Part shown: positions 7,371 to 15,016 of the stretch, piece after piece | How the letters are laid out: every line of letters begins with the position of its first letter | How positions within the stretch are numbered: position 1 is the first letter of the stretch | Assembly (NCBI GenBank): GCA_023415275.1 | Contig: JAEZLJ010000127.1 | Location: 1 to 16,652 of the forward strand | DNA length: 16,652 bases | Direction: 5' to 3' | Origin: Bacteroidota bacterium | GTDB lineage: Bacteria; Bacteroidota; Bacteroidia; Chitinophagales; Chitinophagaceae | Program-made: the position numbers and the translations under genes | Notes under the pieces: model-generated | Databases searched by the model: none | What the model saw: the letters and a program-made list of their open reading frames with translations, nothing else | Told to the model about the DNA's origin: nothing

Positions 7371-7398
7371 ATAAAAAGGGCCCACTGATGTGAGCCCT
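7371..7398 (-). terminator. Rho-independent terminator of the lipoprotein gene
   Basis: On the minus strand AGGGCTCAC (7398-7390) pairs with GTGGGCCCT (7385-7377) around a 4 nt loop and is followed by TTTTTAT. The one imperfect pair is a G-T wobble when read as minus-strand RNA but a C-A mismatch on the plus strand, which fixes the orientation. It lies about 30 bp after the stop codon at 7427. Confidence 0.8.
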
Positions 7399-7426
7399 GT
7401 TCTATAGTTAACTAACCTTCAAAACC

Positions 7427-8059
7427 TTAATTGAACTGGCCTGACTTCTTCTTATCCATTTTGCCACCGATGACATAACCACCACCGGCACCCAGAACCG
7501 CACCTACCACAGCGCCTACCACGGGATTCTTTTTATTGATCACCGCTCCTGCACCAGCACCAACCACACCACCGATCACAGCGCCCTTGGTCTTGTTACT
7601 CATACCTTTCTTTTCTTCCACCTTGGCGGTTTCGCCAGTGCCAGCACCTGTTGAAGCATCCGTTCCTGCACCTGTAGAGGCAGTAGAACCTGCACCTGCA
7701 TCAGGAACAGTAGAGGCCGGAGCCTGCGGTGTATATACCGGGGCAGGGGCTGGAGGAGGAGGTGTTTCAGTTCTATGGCTGACGGCCCCTGATGGACTGC
7801 TAACCCTTGGCGCCTTACGAACCGGGGCAGTAGCAGCTACAGTTTCTTCTGGCTGGCCATAATTCTTGGAGTCTTTCATTTCATTCATCACTTTCCAGGC
7901 CTGGTATTCCGCTAAACCGGAGGTATCCTGTAAAACGGTTGGTGCCTGGACTGCTGCCGCAGGGGTAGCAGATTGTCCTGCCAGTTTTGGATTACTGTTA
8001 CAAGCTACCATTACAAAGGCAGAAGCAGCGATACTAAAAATGGGTATAAGTTTTTTCAT
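7427..8059 (-). CDS. Glycine-zipper lipoprotein
   Basis: A 210-residue protein. Residues 1-20 form a lipoprotein signal peptide ending in FVMVAC, with the lipid-accepting Cys at position 20. A flexible region rich in Ala, Pro, Ser, Thr and Gly follows, with a short tandem TGAGT-type repeat at about 129-142. The C-terminal part (158-199), GAVIGGVVGAGAGAVI and GAVVGAVLGAGGGYVIGG, is a YMGG-like glycine zipper: paired small-residue helices that insert in or pack against membranes. Family members are envelope lipoproteins of uncertain role. The gene has its own promoter and terminator candidates, so it is probably monocistronic. The family call is firm; the function is not. Confidence 0.85.
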   Translation of the reverse strand: MKKLIPIFSIAASAFVMVACNSNPKLAGQSATPAAAVQAPTVLQDTSGLAEYQAWKVMNEMKDSKNYGQPEETVAATAPVRKAPRVSSPSGAVSHRTETPPPPAPAPVYTPQAPASTVPDAGAGSTASTGAGTDASTGAGTGETAKVEEKKGMSNKTKGAVIGGVVGAGAGAVINKKNPVVGAVVGAVLGAGGGYVIGGKMDKKKSGQFN

Positions 8060-8099
8060 TTGTTTTCTTTTTAATTGATTGGTTCCGGCTTCCCGGTTT

Positions 8100-8130
8100 C
8101 AAGTATAATAGACCATGCTTCCTTTCAAAA
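8100..8130 (-). promoter_or_regulatory. Candidate promoter of the glycine-zipper gene
   Basis: On the minus strand TTTTG (8130-8126) acts as a -33 element. It is followed, 18 bp on, by TATACTTG (8107-8100), one base off the Bacteroidota -7 consensus TAnnTTTG. Transcription would begin near 8093, giving a leader of about 34 nt before the ATG at 8059. Confidence 0.45.
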
Positions 8131-8191
8131 TATTACTATCTAATTGTTAAAGCCATAGAAGCAGTTAATTACTTGATTAATAGAGGCTTGA

Positions 8192-11128
8192 TCAAGCGGG
8201 CTGGTCCTTTTTCATGCCTATCTTTTTCAACTCTTTCACCTCAACGCTGTAGGCTCCAAAATCATCCACCACCTTTCCTTTCAACCAGTACACTCCAATA
8301 CCCTGTAGCGGGTAGCGGCGGGTGGAATCCGGAAAATGCACAGTATCCAGCCAGTCCCCATTGATATCTATAAAGGTTCCGAAATGCATGATCTCCTTTT
8401 TGACTGTCCGAACATATTTTACCGTCACATAAGACCCCGCTATCTCCACCTCTTTGCCAACCAGCGATGGCAAATCTGAAACGGTAACAAAACAGGTTGT
8501 GTCCAGTTCCGCCAGGTCAAAACGGCTGCACAATGGGTAATCAAGCAATTCTATTTCATCCAGGGCATCTTCCAGGGGCGTATGGTGCAATGCGGGAAGG
8601 GTGAATTCCAGTGGCTTGTCCTCAAACAGGGCTTCCCTGATCTTGTTATGCTCCTTCACCCTTTTTTGCAAGAAATTGGCCTCCCAAAGCAATTGTTTTT
8701 TGTTCTTACCCGTGAATCGCAGGGCGCCTATACGCACCAGCAAGTTCAGTTGTTCTATACCCATAGCAGTACGCGTCACCAGGTCCTGCAGCCCGGTATA
8801 GGGACCATTGGTTGCTCTTTCTTCCAGCAAACGGGCAGCCACCTCGGTTTGCAATCCCTTGATCAGCCTGAGGCCAATAAAAACCTGCTTACCCCTGATA
8901 TTGGTGTAATAATCACTGCGGTTCACGCAGGGGGGTTCCACTTGCCCACCAGCCCGCCGCAATTCATGGAAATAGAGCTCCTGGTTGTAAAAGCCGCCTT
9001 CATTATTGATCACAGCTACCATGAATTCTAAAGGGAAGTAAGTTTTGAGATACAGGCTCTGGTAGCTTTCCACGGCAAAAGAGGCCGAGTGGGCTTTGGA
9101 AAAAGAATAACCGCCAAAGCTCTGGATCTGTCGCCATACTTCTTCCGTGATGTCATCCGGGTAGCCGTAGCTGCGGCAGTTATTAAAGAATCTTTCTTTG
9201 ATCTTGTTAAAGCCATCGTGTCCCCGGTACTTTCCGCTCATGGCCCGCCTCAGGATATCGGCCTCTCCCATGTCAATCCCTGCAAAATGGTGGGCCACCT
9301 TGATCACATCTTCCTGGTACACCATAACTCCGTAGGTTTCCTCGAGCAACTCTTTCATTTTAGGATGCAGGTATTCAAAACTGTCCGGCTGGTGAAAGCG
9401 GGAGATGTATTGCCGCATCATGCCTGATTGGGCTACCCCAGGGCGGATGATGGACGAAGCTGCCACCAGGGTGAGATAATCGCTGCAGCGCAGCTTGATC
9501 AATAACTGACGCATGGCCGGGCTTTCTATATAGAAACAGCCAATGGTATCGGCTTTTTTGATCTTTTGGGCTACTTGCGGGTCCTTTTTAAACTGCTCTA
9601 TAGCGTGAATATCCACGCTCAGCCCCTTATTTTCCCGTACCATCTGGATGGCTTCCTTGATATGTCCCAGTCCCCGCTGTGAAAGAATGTCGATCTTATA
9701 CAGGCCGATATCTTCCGCGGTGAACATGTCTATCTGCGCCGTGGCAAAGCCCTTCGGTGGCATGATGAGCGCTGTGTACTGGGTGATGGGCTCCTCGCTG
9801 ATCAGCATGCCACCCGGGTGAATGCTGGCATAATTGGGAAAGCCTTCAAGCAATTTGCCATAACTGAGAATGTATTGCTGTATCCTGTCTTCTTTGAAAT
9901 TGGCCAGCGGGTTGGCTACCAGTCCATCGATCTCGTTCTTTGGGAGGCCAAAAACCTTTCCCAATTCCCTGATGATGGCATCATGCTTAAAGGTGCTCAC
10001 CATTCCCAGTAAGGCCACATGTTCACTGCCATAACGTTTGAAAATATAATCTATGACCTCATCGCGGTCGCGGTGGCTGAAGTCAATATCAAAATCGGGC
10101 GGAGAGGCCCTGTATGGGTTGAGAAAGCGTTCAAAATAGAGGTCAAGCTCTATAGGGTCCACATCCGTGATCTGGAGGCAAAAGGCCACGATGGAGTTGG
10201 CGCCGCTGCCCCTACCCACATGGTAAAACCCACGGCTTTGGGCATAGCGGATGATATCCCAGGTGATGAGAAAATAGGCATTGAAACCCAGTTTGTCAAT
10301 GATCTCCAGCTCTTTTCTAACCCTTCGATGTGCTTCCTTATTGGATCCATAGCGGCTCCTCATGCCATCGATGGCCAGTTTTTCCAGCAGGGCCTTATCG
10401 GCTGCCAATGAAGAAGTGAAGATCTTTTTATTCTTATCTGCCTTCAGGTCAATTTGGTAAGAACAGCAGTCTATGACCTGCAAGGTATTGGTAACAATGG
10501 AGGGATAGCGCTTAAAGGCATCCAGTATTTTGGCGGGGGATAAAAACAATTCATCTTCCGCTGCCAGTTGCTGGCTGGTTTGCTTGCTCAGGATGATGTT
10601 CTTGTCAATGGCCCGCAGCAGGCGGTGCAGGTTAAAGCCTTTTTTATCTTTATAGGTTACAGGCTGCCGGATGACGAAGCGGGTGGAATGAGCACCAACA
10701 TCCATGGTAAACAGCTTATTGACCTGGGAAGGCTGTACCCCTATTAGCTCATTGCTCCTTAATGCAGCAGGATCTTTAACGCCCAGGGGATAGATCACCC
10801 ATACCTTCTCTGATAAACCAGGCGAAGAAGGGAAAGGCGTATCTGTTTGCAGGTGCCTGCTCAGGAAAGCATTGATTTCCCGTAAGGCTGTGATGTTTTT
10901 GGCGATCAACAGGTAACAGCATTCGTCACCATTACGCACCTCGCATCCCAGCAGGGGCTGAATGCCTGCTTCCAGGCAAAGGCTGTAAAACTCCCAGGCA
11001 TCCTGGGTGCTGTTGATATTGGTGAGCGCCATGGCGGCCGCACCCATTTCCACCCCTTCCGCCACCAGTTGTGCCGTGCTGAAGGTGCCATACCGGTATG
11101 AATAATAAGATTTGCAATTGAGGTACAT
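8192..11128 (-). CDS. dnaE2: DNA polymerase III alpha subunit, short error-prone (DnaE2-like) form
   Basis: A 978-residue C-family polymerase, clearly shorter than replicative DnaE (about 1,150 or more). Order of parts: PHP domain (1-about 200), polymerase core with GRGSGANSIV (305-314), PPDFDIDF (343-350; D347 and D349 as the paired catalytic aspartates) and YKID (477-480; D480 as the third), helix-hairpin-helix region (about 745-815), and an OB-fold (about 890-965). The PHP motif that is normally HxH is N4-C5-K6, and the usual TDH is TNI, so the PHP metal site looks dead. The gene starts 9 bp after dinB, so they form one transcript. This matches the ImuC/DnaE2 role of copying damaged DNA, with Y-family help. 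An ordinary second DnaE is the alternative. Confidence 0.93.
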   Translation of the reverse strand: MYLNCKSYYSYRYGTFSTAQLVAEGVEMGAAAMALTNINSTQDAWEFYSLCLEAGIQPLLGCEVRNGDECCYLLIAKNITALREINAFLSRHLQTDTPFPSSPGLSEKVWVIYPLGVKDPAALRSNELIGVQPSQVNKLFTMDVGAHSTRFVIRQPVTYKDKKGFNLHRLLRAIDKNIILSKQTSQQLAAEDELFLSPAKILDAFKRYPSIVTNTLQVIDCCSYQIDLKADKNKKIFTSSLAADKALLEKLAIDGMRSRYGSNKEAHRRVRKELEIIDKLGFNAYFLITWDIIRYAQSRGFYHVGRGSGANSIVAFCLQITDVDPIELDLYFERFLNPYRASPPDFDIDFSHRDRDEVIDYIFKRYGSEHVALLGMVSTFKHDAIIRELGKVFGLPKNEIDGLVANPLANFKEDRIQQYILSYGKLLEGFPNYASIHPGGMLISEEPITQYTALIMPPKGFATAQIDMFTAEDIGLYKIDILSQRGLGHIKEAIQMVRENKGLSVDIHAIEQFKKDPQVAQKIKKADTIGCFYIESPAMRQLLIKLRCSDYLTLVAASSIIRPGVAQSGMMRQYISRFHQPDSFEYLHPKMKELLEETYGVMVYQEDVIKVAHHFAGIDMGEADILRRAMSGKYRGHDGFNKIKERFFNNCRSYGYPDDITEEVWRQIQSFGGYSFSKAHSASFAVESYQSLYLKTYFPLEFMVAVINNEGGFYNQELYFHELRRAGGQVEPPCVNRSDYYTNIRGKQVFIGLRLIKGLQTEVAARLLEERATNGPYTGLQDLVTRTAMGIEQLNLLVRIGALRFTGKNKKQLLWEANFLQKRVKEHNKIREALFEDKPLEFTLPALHHTPLEDALDEIELLDYPLCSRFDLAELDTTCFVTVSDLPSLVGKEVEIAGSYVTVKYVRTVKKEIMHFGTFIDINGDWLDTVHFPDSTRRYPLQGIGVYWLKGKVVDDFGAYSVEVKELKKIGMKKDQPA

Positions 11129-11137
11129 GATTATAGT

Positions 11138-12289
11138 TTAAAGGATTCCACTGGCCCTCATAATGAGGTAGCGTCCAAAGCGTCCATTGAGCTTGTCTAT
11201 TTCCTGGTATAGCCTGATCAGGTCGTCCCGGTCATCAAAAAGGCTGATCTGGTAGTTGCCCGGCACCAGGTGTGTGAACCTAACTCCTACCAGGCGTACC
11301 AGCAGGCGGCGGTCATACAATTTGGTGAAAAGGTCTTTGACTGTCTGCAGCAGTATGTGGTCCAGGGCTGTGTAGGGAATGGTGCATTGCCGGGTAACCG
11401 TATTAAAATCTGAGTAGCGGATCTTGACGGTGACACAGCCGGTCAATTTGTTCTGCTGGCGCAGTTCAAAAGCGATCTTCTCAGTCATCTGCACCAGGCG
11501 GGCCTGCAGGAAACGGATATCAATGGTATCAGATTCGAAAGTATTCTCGGTGCTGATGCTTTTTTGTTCACTATAGGGCACCACTGGTGATTCATCTATG
11601 CCGTTGGCGCGGCGCCAGAGCTCTATGCCTGGCTTGCCCATCAGGTTATGCATCATCTCCACCGGTATCTCGCTCAGAGTGCTGATTTTCACCACACCCA
11701 TCTGGCGCAGCAATTCAGTAGTTTTAGGACCTGCCATGGGGAGCTTTTCAATAGGCAGGGGTGCCAGGAATCGCTTTTCATTGCCAAAAGGAATCACCAG
11801 CTGTCCATTAGGTTTGGCCTCGTCTGTAGCCACCTTGCTCACCAGTTTATTAGCAGCCATGCCATTAGAGATAGGAAGACCTGTTTCCCTGGTTACTTTT
11901 CTGCGGAGTTCCTGGCTAAAGCTGCGGCAGCCGAAAAACCGGTCCATCCCCGTGAGGTCGACATAGAATTCATCCACACTGGCTTTTTCAAACTGGGGTA
12001 CTGTGTCCCGGATCACATCGGTGACCAGGCGGGAATAATAACTATAGGATTCCATATCGCCGCTGATGACCATGGCCTCGGGGCAAAGCCTGCGGGCCAG
12101 CTTCATAGGCATGGCCGACCGAATTCCAAACCTGCGCGCCTCATAACTGCAGGCGGCCACCACTGCCCTGTCGCTTTTACCTCCTACCATCAGGGGCTTA
12201 CCCTTGAGTGCCGGGTTTTTGAGACATTCCACATTCACAAAGAAGGCATCAAGGTCATAGTGTGCTATGGTACGTGCGTGCTCCTTCAT
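11138..12289 (-). CDS. dinB: DNA polymerase IV (Y-family translesion polymerase)
   Basis: A 383-residue protein. The palm has YDLDAFFVNVE (11-21), with D12 as a metal ligand and F17 as the likely steric gate against ribonucleotides. SVDEFYVDLTG (104-114) supplies D106 and E107. The fingers motif SYEARRFGIRSAMP is at 48-61. The thumb helix-hairpin-helix lies near 175-215 and the little-finger domain near 245-345. QISLF at 347-351 fits the sliding-clamp binding pentapeptide, about 32 residues before the C-terminus instead of at the very end. Catalytic residues are intact, so it should be an active, error-prone lesion-bypass enzyme. It is first in an operon with the short dnaE 9 bp downstream. 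No in-frame ATG lies upstream before a stop, so the start is firm. Confidence 0.95.
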   Translation of the reverse strand: MKEHARTIAHYDLDAFFVNVECLKNPALKGKPLMVGGKSDRAVVAACSYEARRFGIRSAMPMKLARRLCPEAMVISGDMESYSYYSRLVTDVIRDTVPQFEKASVDEFYVDLTGMDRFFGCRSFSQELRRKVTRETGLPISNGMAANKLVSKVATDEAKPNGQLVIPFGNEKRFLAPLPIEKLPMAGPKTTELLRQMGVVKISTLSEIPVEMMHNLMGKPGIELWRRANGIDESPVVPYSEQKSISTENTFESDTIDIRFLQARLVQMTEKIAFELRQQNKLTGCVTVKIRYSDFNTVTRQCTIPYTALDHILLQTVKDLFTKLYDRRLLVRLVGVRFTHLVPGNYQISLFDDRDDLIRLYQEIDKLNGRFGRYLIMRASGIL

Positions 12290-12295
12290 ATCCGC

Positions 12296-12341
12296 TGCTA
12301 AACTAAATTATTTAGCAATCTGTTTGCCAAAAAGTTTAGCA
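12296..12341 (-). promoter_or_regulatory. Promoter and operator candidate of dinB-dnaE2
   Basis: TGCTAAA at 12296-12302 and TTTAGCA at 12311-12317 form a perfect 7 bp inverted repeat. The 8 bp between them (12303-12310) read TAATTTAG on the minus strand, one base off the -7 consensus, with TTG (12330-12328) 17 bp upstream as the -33 element. A second TTTAGCA occurs at 12335-12341. A regulator bound here would cover the -7 box. The implied leader is very short (about 8 nt). Damage control by a LexA-like protein is inferred, not shown. Confidence 0.5.
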
Positions 12342-12353
12342 CATAAGCATGGA

Positions 12354-12393
12354 TATCCTGATTTGATTGACCTTTATTACTATCCTGATTTGA
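12354..12393. repeat. 13 bp direct repeat upstream of dinB
   Basis: TATCCTGATTTGA occurs exactly at 12354-12366 and again at 12381-12393, a spacing of 27 bp. The pair lies 65-105 bp upstream of the dinB start, in the gap after yoeB. It could be a pair of binding sites for an activator, or a chance duplication. The rest of 12342-12457 is AT-rich with no clear yoeB terminator. Confidence 0.45.
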
Positions 12394-12457
12394 AATGGGG
12401 AATCTACCCGTAAAGCTTAGGATTATATATACTATGCACTTGAGAGAATGCTATTAC

Positions 12458-12718
12458 TTATGAATGATAATGAAAACGACACTGTAAGATGTGGAGTGAA
12501 TTGTTATGAATGATATACACCAATCTATGTTCATCTGTGATACGCCTACTCCAACAACCAGCAAAATCTCCTTTCAATGGCTCAGGCTTGCCAATACCTT
12601 TAAAGGGAGACCTGATACAATCCTTAATAAGCTCATTAATCCGGGAAAGCATTTTTTTATCTTGTTGTTGCCAATAGATATAATCTTCCCAGGCATTTGT
12701 TTGAAAAACAATATCCAT
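12458..12718 (-). CDS. yoeB: YoeB ribosome-dependent mRNA endonuclease toxin
   Basis: An 86-residue protein (E. coli YoeB has 84). It aligns without gaps over KPEPLK (44-49), WSRRITDEHRLVY (56-68) and CRFHYH (80-85). The catalytic set is intact: E46, R65, H83 and Y84, with R59 also present. YoeB of the RelE superfamily cuts mRNA in the ribosomal A site and halts translation when its antitoxin is degraded. The start lies 2 bp after the yefM stop, the typical tight antitoxin-first arrangement. No inactivating change is seen, so the toxin should be functional. Confidence 0.97.
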   Translation of the reverse strand: MDIVFQTNAWEDYIYWQQQDKKMLSRINELIKDCIRSPFKGIGKPEPLKGDFAGCWSRRITDEHRLVYIIHNNSLHILQCRFHYHS

Positions 12719-12720
12719 TC

Positions 12721-12975
12721 TTATTTTTCAATGAGTTTTCTTTTTTCACCTCCTCCTGCTTTCATTTCAGCAATGGCATCTGCCAGGCGTTTGTAATTAG
12801 CCGCTGTACTGGTAAGGTGTAAGGTTTCCTGAATAGCATTATAATCTTCCAGGTCCATTACCACTACGTTTTTTCCTTTGGTACGGGAAACTATCACGAT
12901 CTCCCGATCCTCGTTAACCATATTTAGATTTTCTGCAAGGTTGTTCCTGAAATCAGAATAGTTTAGAACTTTCAT
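12721..12975 (-). CDS. yefM: YefM antitoxin (Phd/YefM family)
   Basis: An 84-residue protein, near the family's usual 80-90. The N-terminal part (MKVLNYSDFRNNLAENLNMV, then a strand pair with EIVIVSRTKGKNVVVMDLEDY) is the Phd/YefM DNA-binding and dimer fold. The charged helical tail (about 52-84) is the segment that wraps YoeB. It neutralises the toxin and, with it, represses its own operon; the labile tail is the usual target of Lon or Clp. The gene is first in the operon, and the palindromic operator lies 12 bp before its start codon. The start ATG at 12973-12975 begins directly with the DNA-binding fold. Confidence 0.95.
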   Translation of the reverse strand: MKVLNYSDFRNNLAENLNMVNEDREIVIVSRTKGKNVVVMDLEDYNAIQETLHLTSTAANYKRLADAIAEMKAGGGEKRKLIEK

Positions 12976-12987
12976 GTTTCACTATTT

Positions 12988-13022
12988 AAGTACAAATATA
13001 AGTACTTTTTTAAGTACTTATA
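12988..13022 (-). promoter_or_regulatory. yefM-yoeB operator with three 12 bp-phased palindromes and a -7 box
   Basis: TATAAGTACTT at 12997-13007 and AAGTACTTATA at 13012-13022 are exact inverted copies around TTTT, each with an AAGTACTT core. A third, imperfect core, AAGTACAA, is at 12988-12995. Core centres at 12991.5, 13003.5 and 13015.5 are exactly 12 bp apart. E. coli YefM-YoeB uses two TGTACA palindromes with the same 12 bp spacing. The minus-strand sequence at 13000-12993 is TATATTTG, a perfect -7 box lying inside the operator, so bound repressor would block transcription. Confidence 0.7.
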
Positions 13023-13092
13023 TACTACTTAATTCTGGAAGAAGGAAGGAAACTTATTGAAACTGAGAATTTAAAGTATTTGGTACAATAGA

Positions 13093-13668
13093 CTATTGCG
13101 CAGTCATGCTATCCGGCACATTTACCACGCCTGTTGGCTGCCGGATGAGGATATCACTGAGGTCCTGTTTGGCCTCGAGGCCTAATCCTCCATAGATCCT
13201 GTCGCCTTTGCGGTAGATGCGTACTTTCTTATCTGTGTAAAAGCGTTGGGTATTCTGATCCCACCAAAGGTCGGGCGTCCACAAGGTATCGCCGGTAGCA
13301 TTGGCCACTACCACGCTATCGCGCAGGTAAGCCTTGTTCAGCGACTCCATATATTTTCCATAATGCGCATCCAGGCGGCTTTGTTCTTTTCCCAGGCTGT
13401 CAAAAAAGATCATGCGCAGGGTCTTGGGAAATTCTACGTAAGACGTGTCCCGGCTATACCGCAACATTAAGGGGGCTGTGAGCCTTGACCGCAATTGTCC
13501 TCCCTGGCTGAAGTAGCTCTGTATGTTCTTTGCCTCTTCCACCATTTCCTTTTTCTCTTTCCACTCGTTGAGCGCCCTTTGTGAATTCTCGCAGCCAAAA
13601 AGGAACAGGCAGCCCCAGAAAAAGGCTGCCTGTTTTATAATGAAGTTGCGGAATGCGTTCTTATTCAT
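13093..13668 (-). CDS. lptC: LptC, LPS-export bridge protein
   Basis: A 191-residue protein from the ATG at 13666-13668; a longer open frame reaches 13728 but the added residues come from the upstream gene's other frame. The N-terminus MNKNAFRNFIIKQAAFFWGCLFLFGC looks like a lipoprotein signal, with C26 as the acylated residue (LFGC box); a plain membrane anchor, as in E. coli LptC, is the alternative. The rest (about 45-185) is the beta-jellyroll of the LptC/LptA family (e.g. LRMIFFDSLGKEQSRLDAHYGKY, about 84-106). LptC passes lipopolysaccharide from LptB2FG to LptA across the periplasm. Its start overlaps the stop of the preceding gene by 8 bp (ATGAATAA), so translation is coupled. No terminator is seen downstream, though a 13 bp palindrome (13086-13098) covers the stop codon. 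Confidence 0.9.
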   Translation of the reverse strand: MNKNAFRNFIIKQAAFFWGCLFLFGCENSQRALNEWKEKKEMVEEAKNIQSYFSQGGQLRSRLTAPLMLRYSRDTSYVEFPKTLRMIFFDSLGKEQSRLDAHYGKYMESLNKAYLRDSVVVANATGDTLWTPDLWWDQNTQRFYTDKKVRIYRKGDRIYGGLGLEAKQDLSDILIRQPTGVVNVPDSMTAQ

Positions 13669-15016
13669 ACTTGCGCTTAACGAACCAAAGATCGGTGAAG
13701 TTGAAACCAACAGACAAACGGAACACATTTTCTTTCAAAGCATTGTCCTTATTGCCTCTTTTCAGGTATTCAAGCGACAGGTTGATGGCATTGTATTGAT
13801 TAGGTGCCAGGCGACTGGTCCGGATAGGCAATGCCAGGCCGGCCGAAGTGCCGAATGTAGGCAGGTTGTTATCTACTTTAATATAATCCTGGCCAATAGA
13901 AAAGCCCAGGCGGTACGTGATACGGCTGAAATAATTAGCGGAAGGCTTGGGATTGAACTGTCCACCAGCTTTCAACTTCCAGTTGTCCTGCACCAGGTCG
14001 GGTTGTCCAAAAAATTTGTATTCACTCCACTTGCTTGTGGTGTAGTCCACTCCTACCATATAGCCCCTGCCATCATTTTCATATGAATTGAAAACAAAAC
14101 CTGCCGTATAAGATGAAGGATATACCACTTCACCTTTTACATCTTTTTCCAAAAACACACTATCAATCTGCATCACCTCGCCGGCAGAGCCCAGCGTGAA
14201 GGTCTGGCGGTTCACATCCTGCGAACCTTTTATAGTCTGCTTCCAGTTACCGGAAGCACCAAGGCGCAGGTAGCGGTTACCTTTCAGTTGAATAAGGTAT
14301 TGAATGCCGGCATCATAATAAAGACTGCCGAATGAATAACTGTTGGAATGTTCAGAAGCGGTGTAATGCACGGAATCATTGGCCAGCGCCCTGCGGGTAT
14401 TTAATTCCTTTGTGCCGAAAAGATAACCTGCATTGATGCCTATACTAAAATTGCCGATGCCCACACCAGTACCAACGGAGGGCAGGAAGGATCCACCAGA
14501 GCCACTGAATACTGTTAATGCACTGTCTATAGGCAGGTTGGTAACAGGATCAATTAAGCGCTCATTGCGGTTGATCTTATAGCTTACTCTTGATAATGGA
14601 CGAAGACCAAAGCTCAGGCCCCAGTTCCTGCGTAGAGGTATGCCTACATTCAAATAAGAAAAGTAGGCATCGGAAGAGGTAAAGCTTTGAGGGGTATTAG
14701 GAGCTGAGATAGTACGGTTCTCCAGGTTCAGGCCTGCATCCAATACCACCCGGCCATATTGTAATTTGCTGGAGTTCTTTTCCTTCAGCGCATAGAAGTT
14801 GGCATAGGAAGCAGGGTTACTGAAATTGACAGAAATGACATCGGCATAACCGGCAGAGATGCCGCCCATACCTCTTGTGGTCATATTGCTGTTAGGAAAA
14901 AGGTCGCCTAATCCATAACGTGAATAAGGAGAGTTGCTTTGTGCAGATCCCACCAATGGCGAAAGAAAAAGAAACGAGACCAATGCCTTCAAACCCACTT
15001 CCGAACTCTTAAGCAT
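13661..15016 (-). CDS. Outer-membrane beta-barrel protein between coaX and lptC
   Basis: A 451-residue protein from the ATG at 15014-15016. The open frame extends seven codons further (15037), but I prefer the inner start because it begins the signal peptide (MLKSSEVGLKALVSFLFLSP, cut near GSA-Q, residues 23-26) and overlaps coaX by only 8 bp. The mature protein begins with the SPYSRYGLGDLFP motif found in a family of Bacteroidota outer-membrane proteins. It continues with alternating beta strands (many Gly/aromatic patterns, e.g. GIGNFSIGINAGYLFG), typical of a FadL- or porin-like barrel, up to FNFTDLWFVKRKYE. Its function is unknown; the location between coaX and lptC suggests an envelope role. 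Confidence 0.85.
   Translation of the reverse strand: MLKSSEVGLKALVSFLFLSPLVGSAQSNSPYSRYGLGDLFPNSNMTTRGMGGISAGYADVISVNFSNPASYANFYALKEKNSSKLQYGRVVLDAGLNLENRTISAPNTPQSFTSSDAYFSYLNVGIPLRRNWGLSFGLRPLSRVSYKINRNERLIDPVTNLPIDSALTVFSGSGGSFLPSVGTGVGIGNFSIGINAGYLFGTKELNTRRALANDSVHYTASEHSNSYSFGSLYYDAGIQYLIQLKGNRYLRLGASGNWKQTIKGSQDVNRQTFTLGSAGEVMQIDSVFLEKDVKGEVVYPSSYTAGFVFNSYENDGRGYMVGVDYTTSKWSEYKFFGQPDLVQDNWKLKAGGQFNPKPSANYFSRITYRLGFSIGQDYIKVDNNLPTFGTSAGLALPIRTSRLAPNQYNAINLSLEYLKRGNKDNALKENVFRLSVGFNFTDLWFVKRKYE

Noticed and set aside
8186..8197. GCTTGATCAAGC palindrome at the dnaE2 stop codon as a terminator
   Set aside because: A stem with no loop room and no following T-tract; probably chance.
11648..12301. 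217-codon plus-strand frame antisense to dinB
   Set aside because: dinB is certain from its catalytic motifs; the opposite frame is a shadow.
13669..13728. Longer lptC start giving 20 extra residues
   Set aside because: The extension lies wholly inside the upstream gene and would precede the lipoprotein signal; the ATG at 13668 fits the signal and the 8 bp overlap.
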